A stretch of DNA of 64,000 bases from Bacteroides cellulosilyticus (GTDB lineage Bacteria > Bacteroidota > Bacteroidia > Bacteroidales > Bacteroidaceae), in NCBI RefSeq assembly GCF_020091405.1, contig NZ_CP081903.1, positions 4,712,501 through 4,776,500 on the forward strand, written 5' to 3'. A program made the translations under genes and the position numbers. Shown here piece by piece: positions 24,635 to 32,727 of this stretch; position 1 is the stretch's first letter, and every line of letters begins with the position of its first letter. Below the pieces are notes generated by a model, which saw only the letters and a program-made list of their open reading frames with translations, was not told where the DNA came from and did no database searches.

Positions 24635-26299
24635 ATGAAACATTCTATATTATCCCTTATACTGTTTGCATGGGGAGTGCAGGCCTATCCGCAAGCGGGT
24701 GGGAATGTGCAATCTCAGGCAACGTTCACTCCTCCTTTCGATTTCCCTATTGTGTTCTCCGGTAATTTCGGTGAAATACGTGCCAATCATTTCCACGGCG
24801 GACTCGACTTCAAGACGGGCGGCGCCATTGGTAAACCCGTGCGGGCGCTGGCCGACGGATACATTTCGCGTATCCGTGTCACTCATGGTTCGGGCTATGT
24901 GCTCGATGTGGCATATAATAACGGATATAAAACAATCAACCGCCACCTCAGCGCTTTTGTGGGCGACATAGCCCGCCGGGTAGAAGACTTGCAGTACGAA
25001 AAGGAGACATGGGAAGTAGAGATTATCCCCGAACCGGGCGAATATATCGTCAAGGCCGGGCAGGTTATCGCTCTGAGCGGTAATACCGGATATTCCTTTG
25101 GCCCGCACCTGCATCTTGATGTGTTTGAGGCAGATACGGATGACTACGTGGACCCTTTGCCCTTCTTCAAGAAGAAAGTGAAGGACAACACCGCCCCGCG
25201 TGCCGAAGGCATCATGCTGTTTCCACAACCCGGCAAGGGAATGGTGGACGGAACCCAGAAGCGTCAGGCTTTTCCTCTCAGCCCTAAACAGCCGATCACT
25301 GCCTGGGGACTGATAGGAGCGGGCATCCGTGCATACGACTATATGGATGGCGTGCGCAACCGTTACGGTGTGCACACGGTTATCCTGGAAGTGGACAGCG
25401 TGGAAGTGTTCCGCAGTGTGGTGGATCGCTTCTCGGAGAACGAGAACCGCATGATTAACTCGTGGACATACGGGCAATATATGAAATCGTTCATCGAACC
25501 GGGAAATACATTGCGGATGTTGCATGCTTCAAATGATAACCGGGGACTGGTTGATATCAACGAAGAGCGTCCGTACCGCTTTGTCTACACCTTGAAGGAT
25601 GCCCTGGGAAACACTTCGAAAGTACGTTTCACCGTGCATGGAAAGCGGGCGGAGATAGCTCCTGTGGAACATCGGGAGAAGTACATCTTCCGCTGGGACA
25701 AGGTGAACTATCTACAGGAACCCGGTCTGTCGCTGGTGATTCCTCGCGGGATGTTGTATGACGACGCGTACCTGAATTATGCCGTGCGTGCAGATAGCGG
25801 GGACGTTGCCTTTACTTATCAGTTGAATGACACGCGCATCCCTTTACATGGTCGTTGCGAGTTGAGCATCGGCTTGCGTCGCCACCCTCTGGAAGATAGG
25901 TCGAAATACTATGTGGCAGGCGTGAACTCCCGGGGCGGGAAGTATAGCATAGGTGGCAAGTACGAGGACGGTTTCATGAAGACGACCATCCGGGAGTTGG
26001 GTACGTATACCGTTGCCATCGATACCGTGCCTCCTGAAATCACTGCGCTGAACCCGCAACAGTGGGGACGCACGGGACGCATTACATTCAAGGCGAAGGA
26101 TAAAGAAACCGGCATAAGCAGTTATCGCGGCACCATCGACGGGAAGTATGCCTTGTTTGGCAAACCTAATTCCATCAGTGGGAACCTGGTCTATGAGATT
26201 GACCCTAAACGGGTGGAAAGGGGTAAGCACGTGGTGGAAATCACCGTGACGGATGGTTGCGGCAACCGGACAACAGAACAGTTTACGTTCGTCTGGTAA
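24635..26299 (+). CDS. Secreted M23-family metallopeptidase
   Basis: Protein of 554 aa from the ATG at 24635 (MKHSILSLILFAWGVQAYPQ); an upstream in-frame ATG at 24566 would place codons over the promoter box. The LytM-type zinc endopeptidase domain lies at residues ~35-170, with ligands in NHFHGGLDFKTGG (H54, D58) and GPHLHLDVF (H158, H160). It would cleave peptidoglycan cross-links, or serve as an envelope assembly factor. The remaining ~380 residues look like beta-sandwich repeats (KVRFTVHGKRAE, YTVAIDTVPPEITALNP, KHVVEITVTDGCGNRT), probably substrate- or wall-binding. A 43-bp palindrome begins 14 bases after the stop. Confidence 0.9.
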   Translation: MKHSILSLILFAWGVQAYPQAGGNVQSQATFTPPFDFPIVFSGNFGEIRANHFHGGLDFKTGGAIGKPVRALADGYISRIRVTHGSGYVLDVAYNNGYKTINRHLSAFVGDIARRVEDLQYEKETWEVEIIPEPGEYIVKAGQVIALSGNTGYSFGPHLHLDVFEADTDDYVDPLPFFKKKVKDNTAPRAEGIMLFPQPGKGMVDGTQKRQAFPLSPKQPITAWGLIGAGIRAYDYMDGVRNRYGVHTVILEVDSVEVFRSVVDRFSENENRMINSWTYGQYMKSFIEPGNTLRMLHASNDNRGLVDINEERPYRFVYTLKDALGNTSKVRFTVHGKRAEIAPVEHREKYIFRWDKVNYLQEPGLSLVIPRGMLYDDAYLNYAVRADSGDVAFTYQLNDTRIPLHGRCELSIGLRRHPLEDRSKYYVAGVNSRGGKYSIGGKYEDGFMKTTIRELGTYTVAIDTVPPEITALNPQQWGRTGRITFKAKDKETGISSYRGTIDGKYALFGKPNSISGNLVYEIDPKRVERGKHVVEITVTDGCGNRTTEQFTFVW

Positions 26300-26312
26300 A
26301 CAGTTTCGTGTC

Positions 26313-26435
26313 ATCTCCGTATCTGGTCCGTACCAAGTCCGTACCATCTCCGTATCTTATAGGTACGGAGATTATACGGAGATGGTACGGACTTGGTACG
26401 GATCAGATACGGAGATTATACGGACTTGCTACGGA
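26313..26435. repeat. 11-bp-period repeat forming a 43-bp near-perfect palindrome
   Basis: Arms 26313-26355 and 26374-26416 are complementary with one mismatch. TCCGTA occurs at 26316, 26327, 26338 and 26349, and its complement TACGGA at 26364, 26375, 26386, 26397, 26408, 26419 and 26430, so both arms have an exact 11-bp period. Spacer words alternate (GAGAT, CTTGG). It starts 14 bases after the M23 gene, so it could act as a very long terminator or processing hairpin. Apparent reading frames here are by-products of the repeat. Confidence 0.9.
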
Positions 26436-26481
26436 GATATATAGATACGACACATGAATTAATAATTTAAATAGCTAAAGT

Positions 26482-28125
26482 ATGAAAAGCAAAAGACTGA
26501 CTCTTTCCGTCTTATTTGTGGCTGTTGCAGTAGTGAATGCACTGGCTTGTACCAACCTTATTGTTGGTAAGAATGCCTCCACAGACGGTTCTACAATCGT
26601 TTCTTATTCTGCCGACTCTTACGGGTTGTTCGGCGAGTTATATCATTATCCTGCGGGCATACATAAGAAAGGTACCCTGATGGATGTGCATGAGTGGGAC
26701 ACCGGCAAGTATCTGGGACAGATTGAGCAGGCACGCCAGACGTACAACGTCATCGGCAATATCAACGAATTCCAGCTTACCATTGCTGAAACCACTTTCG
26801 GAGGTCGTCCTGAACTGGTAGATACCACCGGTATCATCGACTACGGAAGCTTGATTTATCTCGGTCTGCAACGTGCCCGTACCGCCCGTGAAGCTATCAA
26901 GGTGATGACCGACCTTGTACAGGAATATGGCTATTACAGCAGTGGCGAGTCTTTCACTATCGCTGATCCGAACGAGATCTGGATTATGGAAATGATTGGC
27001 AAAGGCCCCGGTGTGCGTGGTGCCGTGTGGGTGGCTGTGCGCATCCCCGATGATTGCATCTCGGCACATGCCAACCAGTCGCGCATTCACCAGTTCGATA
27101 TGAATGATAAGAACAACTGTATGTATTCTTCCGATGTCATCTCTTTTGCCCGCGAAAAAGGTTACTTCAACGGTGTGAACAAAGATTTCAGCTTTGCTGA
27201 TGCATACGCTCCTCTGGATTTCGGTGCACGCCGTTATTGCGAAGCCCGCGTATGGAGTTACTTCAATATGTTTACCGACCGTGGTGAGGAATTCCTTCCT
27301 TATATAGAAGGTAAAACCAATCAACCCATGCCGCTTTATCTGAAAGCCAACCGCAAAATCTCCGTACAGGATGTGAAGAATGCCATGCGCGATCATTACG
27401 AAGGTACTCCGCTGGATATCAGCAAAGATTTTGGTGCCGGTCCTTATCACACCCCTTACCGTCTTTCTCCGCTGTCCTTCAAGGTGAACGACCAGGAATA
27501 TTTCAACGAACGTCCCATCTCTACCCAGCAGTCAGGTTTCGTTTTCGTATCTCAGATGCGCTCTACCATGCCCGATGCTATCGGTGGCGTGCTGTGGTTC
27601 GGTACGGATGATGCCAACATGACTGTTTTCACCCCTGTATATTGCTGTACTGATAAAGTGCCTGTATGCTACTCTCGTGTAGATGGTGCCGACTATATCA
27701 CCTTCTCCTGGAATTCTTCTTTCTGGATTTTCAACTGGGTGGCGAACATGGTTTATCCCCGCTACGACCTGATGATTGGCGATGTACGTGCAAGCCAGTC
27801 GGAGATGGAAACTACTTTCAATGATGCACAGGAAGGAATCGAATCGGCTGCATCCAAACTCTATTCCAAAGATCCTGCCCAGGCAAAAGCATTCCTGACT
27901 AACTATACGAATATGACCGCGCAGAGTACGCTCGATACCTGGAAACGTCTTGGCGAATTCCTTATCGTAAAATACAATGACGGTGTGGTAAAACGTATGA
28001 AAGACGGTAAGTTTGAACGTAATTCCATTGGTCAGCCGGCTGGTGTGATACGTCCCGGATATCCGAAAGAATTTCTGGAAGAATACGTGAAACAAACCGG
28101 TGATCGCTATAAGATGCCGGAGTAA
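26482..28125 (+). CDS. C69-family dipeptidase (Ntn hydrolase)
   Basis: Secreted dipeptidase of 547 aa. The signal peptide ends at ...VVNALA and the mature protein starts at C23 (CTNLIVGKNASTDGST), which would be the N-terminal nucleophile after processing. Family stretches include QLTIAETTFGGRP, IIDYGSLIYLGLQRARTARE, EIWIMEMIGKGPGVRGAVWV, PDDCISAHANQSRIHQFD and FVSQMRSTMPDAIGGVLWFG. It would release amino acids from di- or tripeptides in the periplasm; the exact substrate is unknown. Single gene, with the 11-bp-period repeat upstream and a -7 box for the next gene 112 bases downstream. Confidence 0.92.
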   Translation: MKSKRLTLSVLFVAVAVVNALACTNLIVGKNASTDGSTIVSYSADSYGLFGELYHYPAGIHKKGTLMDVHEWDTGKYLGQIEQARQTYNVIGNINEFQLTIAETTFGGRPELVDTTGIIDYGSLIYLGLQRARTAREAIKVMTDLVQEYGYYSSGESFTIADPNEIWIMEMIGKGPGVRGAVWVAVRIPDDCISAHANQSRIHQFDMNDKNNCMYSSDVISFAREKGYFNGVNKDFSFADAYAPLDFGARRYCEARVWSYFNMFTDRGEEFLPYIEGKTNQPMPLYLKANRKISVQDVKNAMRDHYEGTPLDISKDFGAGPYHTPYRLSPLSFKVNDQEYFNERPISTQQSGFVFVSQMRSTMPDAIGGVLWFGTDDANMTVFTPVYCCTDKVPVCYSRVDGADYITFSWNSSFWIFNWVANMVYPRYDLMIGDVRASQSEMETTFNDAQEGIESAASKLYSKDPAQAKAFLTNYTNMTAQSTLDTWKRLGEFLIVKYNDGVVKRMKDGKFERNSIGQPAGVIRPGYPKEFLEEYVKQTGDRYKMPE

Positions 28126-28236
28126 CACCCTGTTGCAGGCTTTGTAGGTTTCGCAGGAACAATAAGAAGCCTGTGAAATCTGTACAAAGCAGTGTAAATC
28201 TTTAATGGAAAAGTAGGATATTTGAACTTATTCGCC

Positions 28237-28244
28237 TACATTTG
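28237..28244 (+). promoter_or_regulatory. -7 promoter box for the phosphohexomutase gene
   Basis: TACATTTG, a TAnnTTTG match, 50 bases before the ATG at 28295. Confidence 0.5.
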
Positions 28245-28294
28245 TGTCTTACAACTAATAGATATATTTTAACCTCTAAAATAACAATAATTGT

Positions 28295-30037
28295 ATGGAA
28301 AATCAGGAACTTATCAAGCAGGTAACTGAGAAAGCCCAGATGTGGCTCACCCCGGCTTATGATGCCGAAACTCAGGCTGAAGTAAAACGCATGTTGGAAA
28401 ACGAAGATAAAACTGAGTTGATAGATTGTTTCTATAAGGATTTGGAATTCGGTACGGGTGGCCTGCGCGGCATCATGGGTGCTGGAACCAATCGCATGAA
28501 TATCTATACCGTAGGCGCTGCAACACAGGGTCTTTCCAACTATCTGAATAAGTGTTTCAAGGACAAAGAGCAGATTTCCGTTGTGGTAGGTTATGACTGC
28601 CGTAACAATAGCGACAAATTCGCTAAAATCTCTGCCGACATCTTCTCTGCAAACGGCATCAAAGTATATCTTTTCGATGATTTGCGTCCCACACCGGAAG
28701 TTTCTTTTGCTATCCGTCACTTCGGATGCCAGAGTGGTATCAATATCACTGCCAGCCACAATCCGAGAGAATATAACGGTTACAAGGCTTATTGGGATGA
28801 TGGCGCTCAGGTACTTGCTCCGCACGATACCGCTATCATCGACGAAGTAAATAAGGTGACTGTTGCCGACATCAAATTTGAAGGTAACAAAGACCTGATT
28901 CAGATCATTGGTGCTGATGTAGATAAGATTTATCTGGACATGGTTCATTCTATTTCTATAGATCCGGAAGTTATCAAACGTCAGAAAGATCTCAGCATAG
29001 TTTATACTCCTCTGCATGGTGCAGGTCGTGTGCTCATTCCTTCTTCTCTGAAAGAATGGGGATTTGAGAATGTAAATTGCGTACCCGAACAGATGGTGAA
29101 GGACGGTAATTTCCCGACTGTGGTATCTCCGAACCCTGAAAATGCCGAAGCTCTCTCTATGGCTATCGCATTGGCGAAGAAACTCGATGCCGACATCGTA
29201 ATGGCGAGCGATCCGGATGCTGACCGTGTAGGTATGGCTTGTAAAGATGATAAAGGTGAGTGGGTACTTATCAACGGTAACCAGACTTGTCTGATCTTCT
29301 TGTATTACATCATCAAGAACCGTATTGCAATGGGCAAGATGCAGCCCAACGACTTCATCGTGAAGACCATTGTAACTACTGAACTGATTAAGGCTGTCGC
29401 TGATAAGAATAAGATTGAAATGCGTGATTGCTACACCGGTTTCAAATGGATTGCACGTGAAATTCGTTTGAGCGAAGGCAAGCAGCAATATATTGGTGGT
29501 GGTGAAGAAAGCTACGGTTTCCTGGCAGAAGACTTTGTTCGTGATAAAGATGCCGTTTCTGCCTGTTCATTGTTGGCTGAGATCTGTGCCTGGGCTAAGG
29601 ATCAGGGCAAGACGCTGTATGATGTGCTGATGGATATCTATGTAGAGTATGGTTTCTCTAAAGAAACGACTGTAAACGTAGTGAAACCCGGTAAGAGCGG
29701 TGCGGATGAAATCAAAGCCATGATGGATAACTTCCGTGCTAACCCGCCGAAAGAAATCGGAGGTTCACCTGTCAAATTGATCAAGGATTATAAGACATTG
29801 AAGATGATCGATGCTCAGGGAAATGCTGTTGATCTGGATATGCCGGAGACTTCAAATGTTCTTCAGTATTTCACGGAAGATGGTACAAAGATTTCTGTTC
29901 GTCCGTCGGGTACAGAACCGAAAATCAAGTTCTATATCGAAGTGAAGGGCGAAATGGGTTGCCCGAAATGCTACGCCAGTGCTGATGCTGAAGCAGAAGA
30001 GAAAGTGGTGGCAGTACGTAAGTCACTTGGTATCTGA
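28295..30037 (+). CDS. Phospho-sugar mutase (phosphoglucomutase/phosphomannomutase family)
   Basis: Alpha-D-phosphohexomutase of 580 aa, interconverting 1- and 6-phosphates of glucose and/or mannose to feed glycogen and cell-surface polysaccharide synthesis. The phosphoserine is S154 in ITASHNPREYNGYKAYWDDG. The metal loop is SDPDADRVG, the sugar-binding loop GGGEESYG, and the C-terminal phosphate loop VRPSGTEPKIKFY. The longer subgroup (PGM2/PgcA-like, about 580 aa) fits, with the N-terminal FGTGGLRGIMGAGTNRMN. It is followed by a terminator at 30066. Glucose versus mannose preference cannot be read from sequence. Confidence 0.93.
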   Translation: MENQELIKQVTEKAQMWLTPAYDAETQAEVKRMLENEDKTELIDCFYKDLEFGTGGLRGIMGAGTNRMNIYTVGAATQGLSNYLNKCFKDKEQISVVVGYDCRNNSDKFAKISADIFSANGIKVYLFDDLRPTPEVSFAIRHFGCQSGINITASHNPREYNGYKAYWDDGAQVLAPHDTAIIDEVNKVTVADIKFEGNKDLIQIIGADVDKIYLDMVHSISIDPEVIKRQKDLSIVYTPLHGAGRVLIPSSLKEWGFENVNCVPEQMVKDGNFPTVVSPNPENAEALSMAIALAKKLDADIVMASDPDADRVGMACKDDKGEWVLINGNQTCLIFLYYIIKNRIAMGKMQPNDFIVKTIVTTELIKAVADKNKIEMRDCYTGFKWIAREIRLSEGKQQYIGGGEESYGFLAEDFVRDKDAVSACSLLAEICAWAKDQGKTLYDVLMDIYVEYGFSKETTVNVVKPGKSGADEIKAMMDNFRANPPKEIGGSPVKLIKDYKTLKMIDAQGNAVDLDMPETSNVLQYFTEDGTKISVRPSGTEPKIKFYIEVKGEMGCPKCYASADAEAEEKVVAVRKSLGI

Positions 30038-30065
30038 GAAAGATAAACTGCTGTAAGGCAGAAGG

Positions 30066-30100
30066 AAAGGTGTAATCCTGCGAAGGGTTGCACCTTTTTT
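30066..30100 (+). terminator. Terminator after the phosphohexomutase gene
   Basis: The stem AAAGGTGTAA at 30066-30075 pairs with TTGCACCTTT at 30088-30097 (one mismatch), followed by a T run. Confidence 0.8.
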
Positions 30101-30231
30101 GTTTTTTATCCGTTAGCGTGGACATTCTTCCCGTTTTAAGGTTCTTTTGCTTTCTTTAAGTCAACTCTGAAATCATTCTCTGTTAAATGCCGTTTTATAT
30201 GCAACGTATAAACCTAACCTAAACCTTAGTA

Positions 30232-30346
30232 ATATCCATCAGGATGATAAAAGGGGATTTTGGCAATTAGTGGCGTAAGAGCGTTTTCAATAGTGAAAGC
30301 ATCGGTTGAGATAAATTGCTACTATCCTCTTTTTTCTGATGGATAT
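30232..30346. other. Structured non-coding element with an 11-bp closing stem
   Basis: ATATCCATCAG at 30232-30242 pairs perfectly with CTGATGGATAT at 30336-30346. An inner GATAAAAGGGGAT-type arm pairs with ATCCTCTTTTTT near 30323-30333, leaving room for a branched interior. It lies in the 477-base non-coding gap between the phosphohexomutase gene and nudC. I find no reading frame or known RNA motif, so it is offered only as a candidate RNA or degenerate insertion. Confidence 0.4.
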
Positions 30347-30397
30347 ATTTTAGAATTACTTGATGAAGGTCGAATGACCGGGAGATGAGAAAATATA

Positions 30398-30489
30398 CAG
30401 ATTGCGGTTGCATGCTAATTGGTTGATGTGAATGAGAGTCGTTTCATTCGTAGTTGTTCGTTTGTTGAATGCATGTCCTCCGCAATCTG
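30398..30489 (+). ncRNA. Candidate structured RNA end or terminator hairpin
   Basis: CAGATTGCGG at 30398-30407 pairs perfectly with CCGCAATCTG at 30480-30489, and TTTTTATTT follows directly, a terminator-like finish. The 72-base interior has no reading frame, and no gene on the plus strand precedes it within 360 bases. With the element at 30232-30346 it could be the 3' end of a small RNA transcribed toward nudC; no clear promoter box was found. Confidence 0.3.
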
Positions 30490-30514
30490 TTTTTATTTGA
30501 ATGATTTCCGTCTT

Positions 30515-31318
30515 TTAATTATTGCTTAGCCACCAGTCTATCATCTTTCGTGCTATGCTCAGTTTTCGTGGAATTTCCGGCATATTTTCTTTTGAATAGA
30601 ATGCTCCGGCACTGAGCTCGTCTTTCTGTAACTTGATTTCCCCACTTTCATAATCAGCAATGAAGCCTACCATCAGTCCGCTGGGATAGGGCCAGGGCTG
30701 GTTGCCGAAATAAGTGATATTCTTCACTCGCAATCCGGTTTCTTCCATCACTTCGCGTTGTACGCATTGTTCCAGAGTTTCTCCTGCTTCGAGGAAACCG
30801 GCTACCAAACCATAGAATGTTCCGCGGAAATTGCGGGCATGCACCAGCAAGATTTCTTCCCCGCGGCGTATTAGTACAATGATAGCTGTAGAAATAGGTG
30901 GATATATTTCGTAAGCACACGAAGGGCATTTTTTCATGATAGGGGTCTTATGTTCCGTAGGCATACCACACGCAGGACAAAAACGGCTATGCTGATCCCA
31001 ATACAGTATCTGATATGCTTTTCCGGCAGCTTTATATTCGTCCAGAGTGATGTATTCGTAGGAACCCCGGAGGTTGACCATAACCCATTCTTCAGTTTCA
31101 GTAACGAGCTGTTCAATGGCGAATGCATGTACTATTTCATCCGTGGGCAGAAAGACTTCATGGATCGTACTACCTGAGCCGGGGGCCAACGGTGATTCTG
31201 TACCATAAGGTACACTGTATTTAATCTCTCCTTTTTCTGTTTTCTCTTTTTTCAGCAACAGTTGGTCTTTGAAAAAGACGAACCACTGTGTAGGGCTCTG
31301 GCTTTTACTATTCTTCAT
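30515..31318 (-). CDS. nudC: NAD+ diphosphatase NudC (NUDIX hydrolase)
   Basis: Protein of 267 aa. An N-terminal beta domain is followed by a zinc ribbon with C114, C117, C131 and C134 (FCPACGMPTEHK, KKCPSC). A Nudix box follows at about residues 174-195 (GFLEAGETLEQCVQREVMEETG). The NudC-specific signature QPWPYPSG (207-214) replaces the usual QPWPFPxS and confirms the subfamily. It splits NADH/NAD+ to NMN(H) and AMP and can remove NAD caps from RNA. Single gene, minus strand. Confidence 0.95.
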   Translation of the reverse strand: MKNSKSQSPTQWFVFFKDQLLLKKEKTEKGEIKYSVPYGTESPLAPGSGSTIHEVFLPTDEIVHAFAIEQLVTETEEWVMVNLRGSYEYITLDEYKAAGKAYQILYWDQHSRFCPACGMPTEHKTPIMKKCPSCAYEIYPPISTAIIVLIRRGEEILLVHARNFRGTFYGLVAGFLEAGETLEQCVQREVMEETGLRVKNITYFGNQPWPYPSGLMVGFIADYESGEIKLQKDELSAGAFYSKENMPEIPRKLSIARKMIDWWLSNN

Positions 31319-31351
31319 TCCTGATAAAATATCTGTTTAAAAGATTATATA

Positions 31352-31447
31352 TTAGCTGTATTTTTTCAATACAGCCATTAATTTAGCCCGGTCTATGGGT
31401 TTAACAAGATACTCGTTGCATCCTGCATCCATAGCAGTTAGGCGGTC
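31352..31447 (-). pseudogene. C-terminal remnant of a response-regulator receiver domain
   Basis: The last ~31 residues of a minus-strand frame (DRLTAMDAGCNEYLVKPIDR, then AKLMAVLKKYS and a stop) match the final helix-strand-helix of a CheY-like receiver, including the invariant Lys in VKPID. The upstream part, with the acidic pocket and phospho-Asp, is missing. The homology begins within 2 bases of the stop of the GNAT gene, so the rest of the regulator or hybrid kinase was removed by a deletion ending there. Confidence 0.65.
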
Positions 31448-31448
31448 A

Positions 31449-31943
31449 TTATCGTGATATTTTTTGGTATGCAATTCTGGGTGTCCCATTTGAGACATAA
31501 ACCGTCCCACAACGGATAAATTCGTTTCGCACAAGGAGGTTTTGCATGATGATATTGTCTTTATGTGTGTCCGCACGTAAGCTTGGATATTGCTTGGCGC
31601 ACCAATTTAAACAGATATCGCCAATGCCTTTGTAACTTCCGTCGGAAGCGATACGGTGAATCACATAATAGGGATCATCATTCAGCCAGGCTCCATCTTC
31701 GATAATGGCATAAAAGGGGTCGGGACTCGGAACAAAACAAAATGTTCCGATGATTTTTCCGTGCTCATTTTCACATGCATAGCAATGTCCGTCGGTGATT
31801 TCTTTGGCAATCAGTTCACGCTGCGGGTAGCCGTTGATCCACTGGTTTCCGTTTCCTACGGATGCCATAAACTTGCGGGCATGATCGAATATCTCCATCA
31901 GGCGGTCTAAGTCAGAAAGTTGGCTGGGACGAATTTGTATCAT
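31449..31943 (-). CDS. GNAT-family N-acetyltransferase
   Basis: Protein of 164 aa from the ATG at 31943 (MIQIRPSQLSDLDRLMEIFD); a start 13 codons upstream is less likely. It has the GNAT order: an N-terminal helix pair, CYACENEHGKIIGTFCFVPS as central strands, VIHRIASDGSYKGIGDICLNW as the acetyl-CoA-binding strand and helix, and LRADTHKDNIIMQNLLVRNEF near the end. The Q/RxxGxG/A loop is degenerate (SDGSYKGIG), as in other members of this Bacteroides subgroup. Acceptor unknown. The 3' end abuts a receiver-domain remnant. Confidence 0.85.
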   Translation of the reverse strand: MIQIRPSQLSDLDRLMEIFDHARKFMASVGNGNQWINGYPQRELIAKEITDGHCYACENEHGKIIGTFCFVPSPDPFYAIIEDGAWLNDDPYYVIHRIASDGSYKGIGDICLNWCAKQYPSLRADTHKDNIIMQNLLVRNEFIRCGTVYVSNGTPRIAYQKISR

Positions 31944-32004
31944 ATCTGTAAACTTGTTAAGTTGCTTAATTCCAGAATACAAATGTACATCATTATTTTT
32001 TATA

Positions 32005-32727
32005 TTATCCTTTTCTTTTTCCTTTCATTAGAAATTCTTCAAAGAATGTATCGCGGTAGCTGTTGCCTATGGCAATCTCATAATTGCCTATATAGATGTC
32101 ATTGTTATCAAATGAATCGATGTGACGGGTATTGACGATATAGGACTTGTTTACACGGAGGAACAGATCCTGGGGCAGGAGCTCGGAGATGCCTTTCATA
32201 TTCATACGGGTTATGATGCGCTGCTCCGGTAATTGAAGGATTACATAGTCTTTCAATCCTTCGATGAAGAGAATATCGGCATAGTTTACTTTGAAATATT
32301 TCCGTTCGGACTTGACAAAGAAATACTCGGAAGATACATTGGCTTCGATGGCCTCTTTTTCTTCTTTCATCAATAATGAATGATAGGAGAGAGCCTTCTG
32401 TACAGCTTTCTGGAAACGTTCTGTTTCTATCGGCTTGACCAGATAGTCGATGGCATCGACTTCATAGCTATCCAGTGCATATTCCGTATAGGCAGTGGTG
32501 AAGATGATAAGTGTTCGTTTGGAGACAGTATGTGCGAACTCTATGCCGGTGATACCGGGCATCTGGATATCCAGAAAGATTAGATCGACAGAATGTTCTT
32601 CCATAAACCGTGCAGCGGACACTGCATTGTTGAACATGCTCAGTAAGCAGAGCTCTTTATTTTCTTCTACCAGCATTTCCATAGCCTCGCGTGCCAGGGG
32701 TTCATCATCTATTATAATACAATTCAT
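32005..32727 (-). CDS. LytTR-family response regulator
   Basis: Protein of 240 aa. The receiver domain has DDE at residues 7-9, phospho-acceptor D53 in LIFLDIQMPG, FTTAYTEYAL and the Lys in DYLVKPI. The LytTR domain is in the C-terminal ~105 residues (YFFVKSERKYFKVNYADILFI, LFLRVNKSYIVN). Its start overlaps the stop of the intact kinase by 4 bases. Last gene of a minus-strand set that begins with the TonB-dependent receptor at 37307, which is its most likely functional partner or target. Confidence 0.94.
   Translation of the reverse strand: MNCIIIDDEPLAREAMEMLVEENKELCLLSMFNNAVSAARFMEEHSVDLIFLDIQMPGITGIEFAHTVSKRTLIIFTTAYTEYALDSYEVDAIDYLVKPIETERFQKAVQKALSYHSLLMKEEKEAIEANVSSEYFFVKSERKYFKVNYADILFIEGLKDYVILQLPEQRIITRMNMKGISELLPQDLFLRVNKSYIVNTRHIDSFDNNDIYIGNYEIAIGNSYRDTFFEEFLMKGKRKG

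Noticed and set aside
26253..26457. Two overlapping small reading frames (63 and 66 aa)
   Set aside because: They translate the 11-bp repeat and palindrome, giving tyrosine/glycine-rich repeats in both frames; they lack a start context and homologous features.
28202..29488. 428-aa minus-strand frame opposite the phosphohexomutase gene
   Set aside because: Antisense shadow of a well-conserved enzyme; no recognisable motif.
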